A stretch of DNA of 19,524 nt from CAZCQG01 sp964500775 (lineage in GTDB: Bacteria; Campylobacterota; Campylobacteria; Campylobacterales; CAZCQG01). Location of the stretch: positions 1 through 19,524 of the forward strand of contig CAZCQG010000034.1 of the NCBI GenBank assembly GCA_964500775.1, in the 5' to 3' direction. The translations under genes were made by a program, and so were the position numbers. The notes under the pieces are model-generated. The model did no database searches, was not told the origin of the DNA, and saw only the letters and a program-made list of their open reading frames with translations. Below are positions 7,234 to 15,500 of the stretch, in pieces (the stretch's first letter is position 1; each line of letters opens with the position of its first letter).

Positions 7234-8037
7234 ATGGAATTAGTACTTTTTATCGTCGCGGTCGTCGTGTTTTATATGCTCTCGAAGAATCTGCAAAACT
7301 TTAAAGGTGCGACGTTTGAACAACCCCAAGGTAATGCCGACAAAGAGACCTATAAACGACACGGCAACAAACCTTTTGCCGCAAGTACCCAAGAGATAGC
7401 AAATACCGAGTATGGGCTTATCGTAGCACTTATTGCCAAGGTAGCGAAAGCAGATGGACGGGTCAGCGAGCTTGAGGCCGAACTTATCGGTAATGCTTTG
7501 GATGATCTTTCGGTTGATTATGTGAACTCCAAAGAGGCGAGAGGGTATTTGAAAGAGATATTTAATCGCAACAAAGAGAGTACGAATCTCGAATATATCC
7601 TCAATAATCTTTATGCCATCATCTACAACGATTACGACAAAAGGGTGAAAATCGTCGAATTTCTCTTGAATATCGCTTTTATCGACGGGCATCTTGATGA
7701 GCGAGAAGCGGTGATGATGCGTGAAATCGCAAGCGGTTTGAAGATAAAAAACGAGGATTATGAGCGCTTTTTTGCTTCGTTTAACTCGTACTACAAAGAG
7801 CGGAGCGCGCAACCGCGACAAGATACGAAACTAGAGAGCGCGTATAGCTTGCTCAAGGCAGATAAAAACGATAGCGATGAAGAGATAAAACGGAAATACA
7901 AAGAGGCGTTGAAAAAATACCACCCCGATATTATTCGCGGAAAAGGGCTTGAAGAGGATTTTGTCGAGCTTGCTACAAAAAAACTCCAAGAGATAAACGG
8001 CGCGTACGAATCGATAAAAAAAGCGCGAGGAATCTAA
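7234..8037 (+). CDS. DjlA-like membrane J-domain co-chaperone (TM + TerB + DnaJ)
   Basis: A 267-aa protein in three parts: an N-terminal membrane anchor (about residues 3-16), a TerB-like helical domain (~58-185) with the paired acidic motifs K-A-D-G-R-V-S-E-L-E (72-81) and F-I-D-G-H-L-D-E-R-E (149-158), and a C-terminal J domain with the essential H-P-D at 230-232. This is the DjlA architecture: J proteins stimulate the ATPase of DnaK, and DjlA does so at the inner membrane. It is close in size to E. coli DjlA. AAGGAT at 7217-7222 precedes the ATG. The stop overlaps the next ATG by one base (TAATG). The client protein is unknown; coupling to the CiaB-family gene is suggestive only. Confidence 0.88.
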   Translation: MELVLFIVAVVVFYMLSKNLQNFKGATFEQPQGNADKETYKRHGNKPFAASTQEIANTEYGLIVALIAKVAKADGRVSELEAELIGNALDDLSVDYVNSKEARGYLKEIFNRNKESTNLEYILNNLYAIIYNDYDKRVKIVEFLLNIAFIDGHLDEREAVMMREIASGLKIKNEDYERFFASFNSYYKERSAQPRQDTKLESAYSLLKADKNDSDEEIKRKYKEALKKYHPDIIRGKGLEEDFVELATKKLQEINGAYESIKKARGI

Positions 8038-9809
8038 TGCTCACCCAAACGGATAACACGCTTCTGTATGAAGCGGCAAAAGAACAAAACGCATATTGCA
8101 ACTCGTTTTTTACGGTATTGCAAGCAAAACAAACAGAGGATGCAAGATATAAGATTCTAAGCGATGCGCTCGCCTCTCTCTCACTCCCTCGTGATGCAGA
8201 ATACCTTAACGCCTTTGCGGTGCGTCTGTGTTCGCTCAAAGAGGATGCGCTCAAAAATCTCCTCACCCGTGATAGTGTCCCCGAGATTCCGTCGGTATTA
8301 AAAAAAGCGTATAGGATCACCGTCGAATTTTATACCAATCTTTTTTCGCAAACTATCAATTCTTTGGAGGGGAAGGGTATTTCACCCCATATTCTCCATT
8401 TTCTACGCGCGTTTTACAAGCTAGGAAAAAGCTTTGACGCGGCTTTTCACTCTTGGGATGCCATACTTATCCAAGGGGCAAACAAGCAGCTAGAATCGAT
8501 GTTTTCGAGTAAAAAAGAGATTATAGACTATTTGGATGAAAAGGGGTTATTATTTGACGGCGGTGATACGACGCTTAGTCGAAGCTATTGTGCCCTTGTG
8601 TACAAAGACGAAGATTTTGTGCTCACTCCGTATGGAAAAGCGTTTGCAAAAGAGCTAGCAAGCGGCATAGAAGCAATCGATGAGATCTGCTCTATAAAAG
8701 GGCTTTCGGAAACTTTTAAAAACTACTTCTCCGCCCTCAAAGATGCCCTTTTGCAAGAAGATCAAGCATCACTCCTTGTGTCGTGGCAAAATGTAGATGC
8801 CGCTTGGATGGAGGTGCAGGGGGAGTTGCAGCCCACACATCCGTTTGAATATTACGAAGACATCTATCGCCATTCGGTCGTTTTGGAGTTAGATTTGCGG
8901 ATACAAACACCTAAAAATAGCAGTGCAATAGAGAGCAAAAATGACATCTACGCCCTTTTGGATACATACGGCGATCCCGAATCTCCACTGTATGCGTTCG
9001 TCAGATCCTCGCTAGAGCGCGCGTATGTCAATAAAAGTCTCCCTCTGCTCTATTTTGGAGCGATGATGCAAGGGCTTTTTAGTGCGCAGGTGATTCCAAA
9101 CGATGAAACGATCTCAAGCAGATACGGCAAAAAGATATTCGGTTATCCCGAAATGGTCTACGCGGGAGCTATCGCAAGACCTAAGATGCTCTTAGAAAAA
9201 GAGATTCTAAGCGACGATCTCTACGATGCCCATTACGCTCTTTTAGATTCCAAACAGCGGTGGATGGATGTCTATGAAGTGAGTACGATAGGACATGAGC
9301 TCGGACATATTTTGTGGGTGGATGAAGCTAGCGAGGGGGTGATGAATAGAAGCGGAGAGTTTAAAAATATCGAAGAGTTCAAAGCCACGAGTTCGGGGAT
9401 TTGCGCCCATATACTCCAAGGAGGTGCGCTCATAGAAGACGTGATGCTAGAAAATATCATCCGCTCTATGAAACTCGTCGCTCAAAAAGAGAGCGACGAA
9501 TACCGCCCCTATTACAGCGAAGCGATGATACACCTTAGCATCCTCTTTGAATCGGGTATGCTAGAGTTTCAAGACGGAAAACTTTGGGCGGATTTTAGCT
9601 CCAAGATTCTCAAAAATAGTTGCGAGCTCTATCTCGCCCACTATGATAAACTCGTAAAAACCTACGTAAATAAGTCCGATGCAAAAGAGTATCTGTTTGA
9701 TTACGTCCGTTATGAGGGGAGGAATCTTATGCCCATTGACAGCGGCTGCTATGATTTTGTATCATATTACTACAAAAGATACCAAGAGATCGGAGCGAAG
9801 CTTTGCTAG
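8037..9809 (+). CDS. ciaB: CiaB-family protein with HELGH metallopeptidase-like motif
   Basis: A 590-aa protein resembling Campylobacter invasion antigen B (about 610 aa), recalled from features such as A-W-M-x-x near H-P-F-E-Y-Y-E-D, L-E-L-D-L-R, F-S-A-Q-V-I-P-N-D-E and E-V-S-T-I-G-H-E-L-G-H-I-L-W. In C. jejuni CiaB is reported as a secreted protein needed for host-cell entry, but family members occur in non-pathogenic Campylobacterota, so the basic role is unknown. H420-E421-x-x-H424 followed by N-I-E-E-F-K-A-T with E446/E447 has the layout of a gluzincin zinc peptidase; activity is inferred, not known. No signal peptide or membrane segment is seen. It overlaps the DjlA-like gene by one base and the following gene by seven. 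Confidence 0.8.
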   Translation: MLTQTDNTLLYEAAKEQNAYCNSFFTVLQAKQTEDARYKILSDALASLSLPRDAEYLNAFAVRLCSLKEDALKNLLTRDSVPEIPSVLKKAYRITVEFYTNLFSQTINSLEGKGISPHILHFLRAFYKLGKSFDAAFHSWDAILIQGANKQLESMFSSKKEIIDYLDEKGLLFDGGDTTLSRSYCALVYKDEDFVLTPYGKAFAKELASGIEAIDEICSIKGLSETFKNYFSALKDALLQEDQASLLVSWQNVDAAWMEVQGELQPTHPFEYYEDIYRHSVVLELDLRIQTPKNSSAIESKNDIYALLDTYGDPESPLYAFVRSSLERAYVNKSLPLLYFGAMMQGLFSAQVIPNDETISSRYGKKIFGYPEMVYAGAIARPKMLLEKEILSDDLYDAHYALLDSKQRWMDVYEVSTIGHELGHILWVDEASEGVMNRSGEFKNIEEFKATSSGICAHILQGGALIEDVMLENIIRSMKLVAQKESDEYRPYYSEAMIHLSILFESGMLEFQDGKLWADFSSKILKNSCELYLAHYDKLVKTYVNKSDAKEYLFDYVRYEGRNLMPIDSGCYDFVSYYYKRYQEIGAKLC

Positions 9810-10303
9810 AGACCACTATTCACTCGCCTTTACCGGAAAACTCCTACGCGTGGAGCGAAGTGCGCGAAGTGCTCGGCGTGAAAAATCCTGCGTATAAGTA
9901 TTACGGCGATTTGCACGTATACAGATACGAAGGGGTAGGGCAGGTGCATATCGACATTGATACGCTCCCAAAAAAGCACGCTTCCAAAAAACTCGAAATT
10001 CGCGCAAGATGCGCATACCTCAAAGGGTTTCTCCCCTCCTTTGTCGCAAGCGATGAGCTCTCCATACCGCAAAAAGCGTTTCACGACAATAGCGCTGCGT
10101 ATCGAGAACTCCGCACTCTTTTTGAAGTCATCTACGTCGGCAAGACGGCATACGTCAATATTAACAAGTTCAAATTTGATTATGGGATTCCCAAAGATGC
10201 GGCGATTTACTTTGTCCATCATAAAGAGCTTGATTCTTATAGGCTTGAAAATATAGAGATTCGCAAGATTACGAAAAACTACTTTTTGGTGCTCGATCAT
10301 TAA
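9803..10303 (+). CDS. Hypothetical protein, 166 aa
   Basis: Not recognised. The TTG start overlaps the end of the ciaB-like gene by seven bases, with GGAG at about 9791-9795 as ribosome site. The sequence is soluble with a single cysteine, no membrane segment and no repeats. Basic and aromatic residues are frequent (for example Y-K-Y-Y-G-D-L-H-V-Y-R-Y), and a beta-rich core seems likely. The C-terminal part D-A-A-I-Y-F-V-H-H-K-E-L-D-S-Y is amphipathic. Its stop TAA (10301-10303) overlaps the proposed ATT start of the glutamate dehydrogenase. No function is proposed. Confidence 0.75.
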   Translation: MLETTIHSPLPENSYAWSEVREVLGVKNPAYKYYGDLHVYRYEGVGQVHIDIDTLPKKHASKKLEIRARCAYLKGFLPSFVASDELSIPQKAFHDNSAAYRELRTLFEVIYVGKTAYVNINKFKFDYGIPKDAAIYFVHHKELDSYRLENIEIRKITKNYFLVLDH

Positions 10304-13300
10304 AACCTATCATATAGTTTCTAGCTGCGTAAGTTTTGACGACCTCCAAGATTCCGAGGTAGCAGAGGCATTTAAGCAGGTCAAAAAAGAGGGATTTTGG
10401 ATACGTTTTAACTCTTTGCAAGAGAGTGGGATCGAGCTAGAGATATTCTCTAAAAGCCACCGTACACTTTCGCAAAATATCCCTATTTTGAGTAGTTTCG
10501 GATTTGAGATAGATAGTGAGGTCTCGTATCAGATTCAGTTTCAGGGCGAAGATATTTATTCGCAAAAGTATCTCATAGCCTGCAAAGACCACCGACTTTT
10601 CCAGCACTCTAGCAAACACACGCTAGAGGCATTGCTCCTCGCCCTCGCACGGAAGATTCCAGACGATACGCTGAACTCCCTCTCGTATTTGGAGAATCTC
10701 TCGGCGATGCAAATAGAGTTACTGCGCGCACTCGCATCTTATGCCAATCAACTCGTGAGCGCGTTTAACAAAACGCTCATTTTTGATACGCTCGTCAAAC
10801 ACCACAAGATCACAAAACTTTTTTTCTCCCTTTTTACCGTCTTATTCTCACCAAAAGTTAAGAAGCGGGATGAGAAAAAAAAGGGGCTTATCGAAAATAT
10901 CGTAACGCTTCTCAAAGAGGTAAAAAATATCAACGAAGACAAGGTTTTAAATATCTTTCTCTCCGTCATCAACGCACTTACAAGGACGAATTATTACGAT
11001 TTAGAGGGGCATTGTTTAGACGCTAGAGCGCTTGGGCTAAAGATTGACGTGCTCGCTCTATGCGAATACATCAAAGGAATCCAACCGAGAATCGAAACAT
11101 TCGTCTACCACCCGCTTTTACAAGGGGTGCATATGCGGCGCAGCTTGATAAGCAGAGGCGGTCTTCGATGGAGCGATAGATATGAAGATTTTAGAAACGA
11201 AGTGCGCCATCTGATGCAAGCACAGCGCCAAAAGAATTCGATTATTATCCCAAACGGTGCGAAAGGGGGATTTGTCATATTTGCCCCCGCCGTCGATAGA
11301 GCGCTTTTTACCCGTGCGTATACACTCTACATCGAAGCCCTCCTAGATCTCGTCGATAATATAGACACCCCGAAGAATCCAAACATCATCTGCTACGACA
11401 CGGAGGATAGCTATTTCGTCGTCGCTGCGGATAAAGGGACGGCAAGCATGAGTGATGTCGCAAACGCGATCTCTTCATCGAGAGGATTTTGGCTCAAAGA
11501 TGCGTTTGCCAGCGGCGGGAGCAAAGGGTATAGCCACAAAGCAATGGGAATCACGGCAAAAGGGGCGATCAAATCGAGTGAGCGTTTCTTTATTGAGACG
11601 GGAAAAAATTTCTATGAAGAAGAGATTAGCGTCATAGGCATCGGCTCTCCCGCCGGAGACGTGTTTGGCAACGGGATGCTTTTGAGTGAAAAATTCAAAC
11701 TCGTGGGAGCGATAAGCTCCAAAGAGATTTTTTTAGATCCAAATCCAAATACCCAAGCCGCGTATCAAGAGCGCAAAAGATTATTTGAGCTTGGCGGCGG
11801 TTGGGATAAATACGATCAGAATCTTATCTCCAAGGGCGGCGGCGTGTTTCACAAGGAATCCAAAGAGATTCTTGTGAGCGAAGAGGTCAAAAAACTCCTC
11901 GCCCTCAAAAAAAACGTCGTCAACGGCGAAGAGCTGACCCGCGCGCTCCTTTGCGCGAAAGTCGATATGCTCTTTAGCGGCGGTGTCGGGACGTATGTGA
12001 AAGGGAGCGAAGAGAGCGATAGCGAGATAGGGGACAAACCCAATGAAGCGGTACGCGTCAACGCAAAAGATATAAAAGCGTATTGTGTATGCGAAGGGGG
12101 AAATCTCTCCTTTACCCAAAAAAGCAGGATCGAATATGCCAAGCGGGGCGGCAGGATAAGCGCCGATAGTATCGACAACTCCGCGGGTGTACAAACGAGC
12201 GACTACGAGGTAAATATCAAGATTCTTTTAGCAAGTCTAGAGGCAAAAGGAATCATCGAAGAAGAGACGAGATACGAAATACTCCATTCGCTCATCCCCG
12301 ATATTGAGCAAATCGTCCTTTGGACAAATTACTTTCAATCCTTGGCACTTTCACTTGATGAAGTACGTTCGATTGAACGTTTAGAAGAGATAAAGCGCTC
12401 CATCACCGTACTCGAAGAGAATCTCCAAGGGTTTGAGCGTGCCCTTTTTGAGTTGCCAAACGGCGAAGATTTCGGCAAAGCGGTAGGGAAAAACGGCAAG
12501 GTCTTGCGCCCGATTCTAGCGGTATTGCTCTCTTTTGCAAAGATATTTACCAAAAGCTATCTTTTGCGCCATACCGAATTTTTGGATTCCGAGTTTGCGT
12601 TGGAGTACCTCTATAAATATTTTCCGAAAAAACTCGTCGCTTTGTACCACCAAGAGATAGAGCAGCACAAACTCAAACGCGAGATCATCGCCACCTATAT
12701 CGCAGATAAAGTGATAAATGCTATGGGATGCACGTTTATCGCCGATTTTGATCCGAAAAACGACACCTTTTTATTAAAGATAAAAGCGTTTTTGGTCACC
12801 AATGAACTCATATCCGCCAACGATCTTCGGCATCAGATTTTTCGGCTCGACTATAAATTGGGGACAAAAAAACAGTACGAGATTTTATTGAAAAACGAAG
12901 AGAATATCCGATTCTTGAGCGCTTGGCTTTTAGAACACGGCGAGTATAAGATCTCCCTCTTTGATCACATCGCCGAGTATAAAAAATCTTTCCACGAATT
13001 CCTTTACTCTATCGATCTCAAAGGAATCAATCTCTTTTACGAAGAGGATGAGCTTTTGAGCAGATACTACTATCTGAACGACACAGTGAAGATGGCGCTC
13101 ACGATCATCGATGTCAAAGAGAGTACGAATGAAAGTTTCCTCTCCGTCGCCACACTCTTTTATAACATCCTCAAAGATTTGGATACAAGCTATCTCCTCT
13201 CGCTCTCCGAAACCCTAGCGGCGAGCAACGAATGGGAGATGCGCTATAAGGCGCTATTGCAAAAAGAGATATTCGGACAGATATATGCGATAGTCCATAA

Positions 13301-13487
13301 TATCGTCCGCTTCAAACGAAAAAACGAAAATATCCAAGATGCCTATAATGCGTATTTAGAGCTCAATAAAGAGGTCTTTGCCGGTTATTTCAAAGACATC
13401 AATGCCTTAAAATCGCTCCAAACAATCTCCCCGATAAATATCTCCGTAGCGCTTAGCTCCTTCAAAAAAATCGCTTCGATTCCATGA
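10299..13487 (+). CDS. NAD-type glutamate dehydrogenase (Bac_GDH family), apparent ATT start
   Basis: The enzyme interconverts glutamate and 2-oxoglutarate plus ammonia. With the proposed start it has 1062 aa, shorter than the ~1600-aa L-GDH class. Family hallmarks are R-G-G-L-R-W-S-D-R (286-294), E-D-F-R-x-E-V, G-A-K-G-G-F (320-325), D-A-F-A-S-G-G-S-K-G-Y-S-H-K, G-D-V-F-G-N-G and D-N-S-A-G-V-Q-T-S-D-Y-E-V-N-I-K. The usual G-D-M-S-G-D before the last-but-one block reads G-S-P-A-G-D here (S450-A452). Coherent coding sequence extends upstream of the first standard start (TTG 10416) to a stop at 10254-10256, with no ATG/GTG/TTG between. ATT 10299, overlapping the previous TAA, is the best candidate. 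The true start is uncertain; the family call is firm. It overlaps yigZ by four bases. Confidence 0.9.
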   Translation: MKTYHIVSSCVSFDDLQDSEVAEAFKQVKKEGFWIRFNSLQESGIELEIFSKSHRTLSQNIPILSSFGFEIDSEVSYQIQFQGEDIYSQKYLIACKDHRLFQHSSKHTLEALLLALARKIPDDTLNSLSYLENLSAMQIELLRALASYANQLVSAFNKTLIFDTLVKHHKITKLFFSLFTVLFSPKVKKRDEKKKGLIENIVTLLKEVKNINEDKVLNIFLSVINALTRTNYYDLEGHCLDARALGLKIDVLALCEYIKGIQPRIETFVYHPLLQGVHMRRSLISRGGLRWSDRYEDFRNEVRHLMQAQRQKNSIIIPNGAKGGFVIFAPAVDRALFTRAYTLYIEALLDLVDNIDTPKNPNIICYDTEDSYFVVAADKGTASMSDVANAISSSRGFWLKDAFASGGSKGYSHKAMGITAKGAIKSSERFFIETGKNFYEEEISVIGIGSPAGDVFGNGMLLSEKFKLVGAISSKEIFLDPNPNTQAAYQERKRLFELGGGWDKYDQNLISKGGGVFHKESKEILVSEEVKKLLALKKNVVNGEELTRALLCAKVDMLFSGGVGTYVKGSEESDSEIGDKPNEAVRVNAKDIKAYCVCEGGNLSFTQKSRIEYAKRGGRISADSIDNSAGVQTSDYEVNIKILLASLEAKGIIEEETRYEILHSLIPDIEQIVLWTNYFQSLALSLDEVRSIERLEEIKRSITVLEENLQGFERALFELPNGEDFGKAVGKNGKVLRPILAVLLSFAKIFTKSYLLRHTEFLDSEFALEYLYKYFPKKLVALYHQEIEQHKLKREIIATYIADKVINAMGCTFIADFDPKNDTFLLKIKAFLVTNELISANDLRHQIFRLDYKLGTKKQYEILLKNEENIRFLSAWLLEHGEYKISLFDHIAEYKKSFHEFLYSIDLKGINLFYEEDELLSRYYYLNDTVKMALTIIDVKESTNESFLSVATLFYNILKDLDTSYLLSLSETLAASNEWEMRYKALLQKEIFGQIYAIVHNIVRFKRKNENIQDAYNAYLELNKEVFAGYFKDINALKSLQTISPINISVALSSFKKIASIP

Positions 13488-14047
13488 AGACGGTCGATGT
13501 GCTCTATGAGGGGGCTATTGAGGTAAAGGGCTCAAAGTTTCTCTCCTATCTCGTCCCCATTGCGTCGTACGAACTCCACCTAGAAGAGATAAAAGCAAAA
13601 CACCCAAAAGCCCGCCACGTAGTGACCGCGGGAAGATTCTTTAATGATGAAGGGCAGATAGAGGAGTTTTTCAGCGACGATAGAGAGCCGAAGGGGTCGG
13701 CGGGTTTTCCCACACTCAAAGTATTACAGGGAAATGAGATGATAGAATCCGCCATCATCACCGTCCGCTATTTCGGCGGCACGCTGCTAGGGGTGGGTGG
13801 GCTAGTGCGCGCATACAGCGATAGTGCGAATGATGCGATAAAAAACGCTCCGTATATAGAGTACAAAAAACAGCAACGCAAAACATTTACCATAAAATAT
13901 GCCGACATAAGCAAAGCCGAATATCTCTTTGGAAAATTCTCGCTCACCGTATTGCAAAAAGATTTCGGAAATGACGGCGGAAGCTTTACGTGCGCGGGAG
14001 AAGAGAAAAATATAGAGTGTTTTGAAAGAGAATTTTTCGAGAGGTAA
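13484..14047 (+). CDS. YigZ/IMPACT family protein (UPF0029)
   Basis: A 187-aa protein of the YigZ/IMPACT N-terminal family, found in all domains; the eukaryotic member modulates Gcn2, while the bacterial role is not settled. It has S-D-D-R-E-P-K-G-S-A-G at 64-74 and the strong signature R-Y-F-G-G-T-L-L-G-V-G-G-L-V-R-A-Y at 95-111. The C-terminal ~65 residues match the small second domain seen in bacterial YigZ. The ATG overlaps the GDH stop as ATGA, so it is probably coupled to it. Length is slightly shorter than the ~205 aa of E. coli YigZ. It is the last gene of the first + strand run. Confidence 0.9.
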   Translation: MKTVDVLYEGAIEVKGSKFLSYLVPIASYELHLEEIKAKHPKARHVVTAGRFFNDEGQIEEFFSDDREPKGSAGFPTLKVLQGNEMIESAIITVRYFGGTLLGVGGLVRAYSDSANDAIKNAPYIEYKKQQRKTFTIKYADISKAEYLFGKFSLTVLQKDFGNDGGSFTCAGEEKNIECFEREFFER

Positions 14048-14064
14048 AAACTCCTCTAAACTAT

Positions 14065-14093
14065 TTCAACGCCGCTTTGGTAAAATATATAAA
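14065..14093 (+). promoter_or_regulatory. Possible sigma-70 promoter upstream of argH
   Basis: The 67-nt gap between yigZ and argH is the largest in the window. It contains TATAAA at 14088-14093 as a -10 candidate inside an AT-rich stretch, and a weak -35-like TTCAAC at 14065-14070 with a 17-nt spacer. Campylobacterota promoters often lack a clear -35, so the -10 carries most of the weight. A ribosome site GGGGAAG (14105-14111) follows before the argH ATG. No operator or riboswitch structure is apparent. Confidence 0.4.
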
Positions 14094-14114
14094 TAAAAAC
14101 ATTCGGGGAAGATA

Positions 14115-15500
14115 ATGGCAAAACTTTGGGGTGGAAGATTCGGCGAAGAGACGGCAGAGTTGATGGATAGGTTTAACGCCTCTTTGCCTTTTGATCAAAA
14201 ACTATATAAGCAAGATATAGCCGGCTCAAAAGCGCACGCCGCTATGCTAGCAAAGCAAGGAATCATAAGCGCTGAAGACTGCGATGCGATCGTCTCGGGA
14301 CTCTCAAAAGTACAAGAGGAGATAGAGAGCGGAGCATTTGTTTTTAGCATAAAAGACGAAGATATTCACATGGCGGTAGAAAAGAGGCTGACCGAGATAG
14401 TCGGTGACGCGGGAAAACGGCTCCATACCGCAAGAAGCAGGAATGACCAAGTCGCAGTCGATTTTCGAAAATATGTATTAGATTCTAATAAAACTATCCG
14501 TTCGCTCCTCTTGGAGGTGATACGGACATTGGTCTCTATCGCAGAGCGCCATACCGAGACACTTATGCCGGGGATGACCCACTTGCAACATGCCCAACCG
14601 ATAAATTTCGGATACCATATGAATGCCTACGCGTTTATGTTTCGCAGAGATTTTCAGCGCCTATCGGATTCTTATGCTAGAAATAATATCTGTCCGCTAG
14701 GATGTGCGGCTTTGGCGGGTACACCCTATAATACCGATAGATTTTTCACCGCCGAATCACTCGGGTTTGAAGCACCGAGCTATAACTGCCTCGATACGGT
14801 GAGCGATAGAGATTTCGCCCTCGATATGCTGTATGACATCAGCCTCCTTTTTATGCACATCTCTCGACTCTCCGAAGAGCTTATCCTGTGGTCAAGTTAT
14901 GAATTCCGTTTTATCGCGTTGCCCGATAAATATTCGAGCGGAAGCTCAATAATGCCGCAAAAAAAGAATCCCGACGTACCCGAACTTTTACGCGGTAAAA
15001 CGGGGAGGGCGTACGGGAATCTTTTATCGCTTTTGACCGTGATGAAAGCGCTCCCCTTGGCGTACAACAAAGACACCCAAGAGGATAAAGAAGGGGTGTT
15101 TGATAGCGTAGAAAACATCACTCTTTCACTAGAGATTCTCAATGAGTTTCTCAAAGAGATGCGCGTACGAGAAGCAAATATGGCGAATGCGGCAAGAATC
15201 GGACATTTGACCGCGACCGATCTCGCCGACTTTTTAGTCCAAAAGCTTGGAATCCCTTTCCGAGAAGCGCACCATATCACCGGACGATGCGTCGCAAAAG
15301 GGGATGAGCTGGGAAAAGACATAAGTGAACTAAGCGTCGCAGAACTCCAAAGCGTAGATGCGCGCCTCGATACGGCGGCAAAAGCTGCATTGGAGCTCAA
15401 AACCTCTATGGATTCTAGAAATAGCTACGGAGGGACATCAAGCGAGCAGACGAAAAAGCAAATAGCAATTCTTAATGAGTGGCTCAAGGCACAAAAATGA
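14115..15500 (+). CDS. argH: Argininosuccinate lyase
   Basis: ArgH cleaves argininosuccinate to arginine and fumarate, the last step of arginine synthesis. The 461-aa protein is full length and opens with the typical K-L-W-G-G-R-F. It carries L-H-T-A-R-S-R-N-D-Q-V-A, P-G-M-T-H-L-Q-H-A-Q-P, and the fumarase/lyase signature G-S-S-I-M-P-Q-K-K-N-P (276-286) holding the catalytic serine. GGGGAAG at 14105-14111 precedes the ATG. A putative promoter lies just upstream, and the stop overlaps the OsmC-family start (ATGA), so it heads a second transcription unit. Confidence 0.97.
   Translation: MAKLWGGRFGEETAELMDRFNASLPFDQKLYKQDIAGSKAHAAMLAKQGIISAEDCDAIVSGLSKVQEEIESGAFVFSIKDEDIHMAVEKRLTEIVGDAGKRLHTARSRNDQVAVDFRKYVLDSNKTIRSLLLEVIRTLVSIAERHTETLMPGMTHLQHAQPINFGYHMNAYAFMFRRDFQRLSDSYARNNICPLGCAALAGTPYNTDRFFTAESLGFEAPSYNCLDTVSDRDFALDMLYDISLLFMHISRLSEELILWSSYEFRFIALPDKYSSGSSIMPQKKNPDVPELLRGKTGRAYGNLLSLLTVMKALPLAYNKDTQEDKEGVFDSVENITLSLEILNEFLKEMRVREANMANAARIGHLTATDLADFLVQKLGIPFREAHHITGRCVAKGDELGKDISELSVAELQSVDARLDTAAKAALELKTSMDSRNSYGGTSSEQTKKQIAILNEWLKAQK

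Noticed and set aside
7240..7821. Long open frame on the - strand across the DjlA-like gene
   Set aside because: Fully antisense to a gene with clear TerB and J-domain motifs; its translation shows no domain and mirrors codon bias of the + strand gene.
8037..9809. CiaB homologue as evidence for a pathogen or a virulence island
   Set aside because: The family is present in environmental Campylobacterota, the gene sits in a housekeeping operon, and no mobile-element or composition break surrounds it.
9830..10300. Open frame on the - strand opposite the 166-aa unknown
   Set aside because: The + strand frame fits the operon overlaps at both ends, while the antisense frame would be an isolated reversed gene without a ribosome site.
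10416..10418. TTG as start of glutamate dehydrogenase
   Set aside because: Coherent coding sequence continues about 38 codons upstream and no Shine-Dalgarno precedes the TTG closely; kept only as fallback.
14040..14057. AGAGG/CCTCT hairpin at the yigZ stop
   Set aside because: Five-pair stem with an eight-base loop followed by AAACTA, not a T run; not a convincing terminator.
14897..15400. Open frame on the - strand inside argH
   Set aside because: Serine-rich shadow of a conserved enzyme, no independent support.
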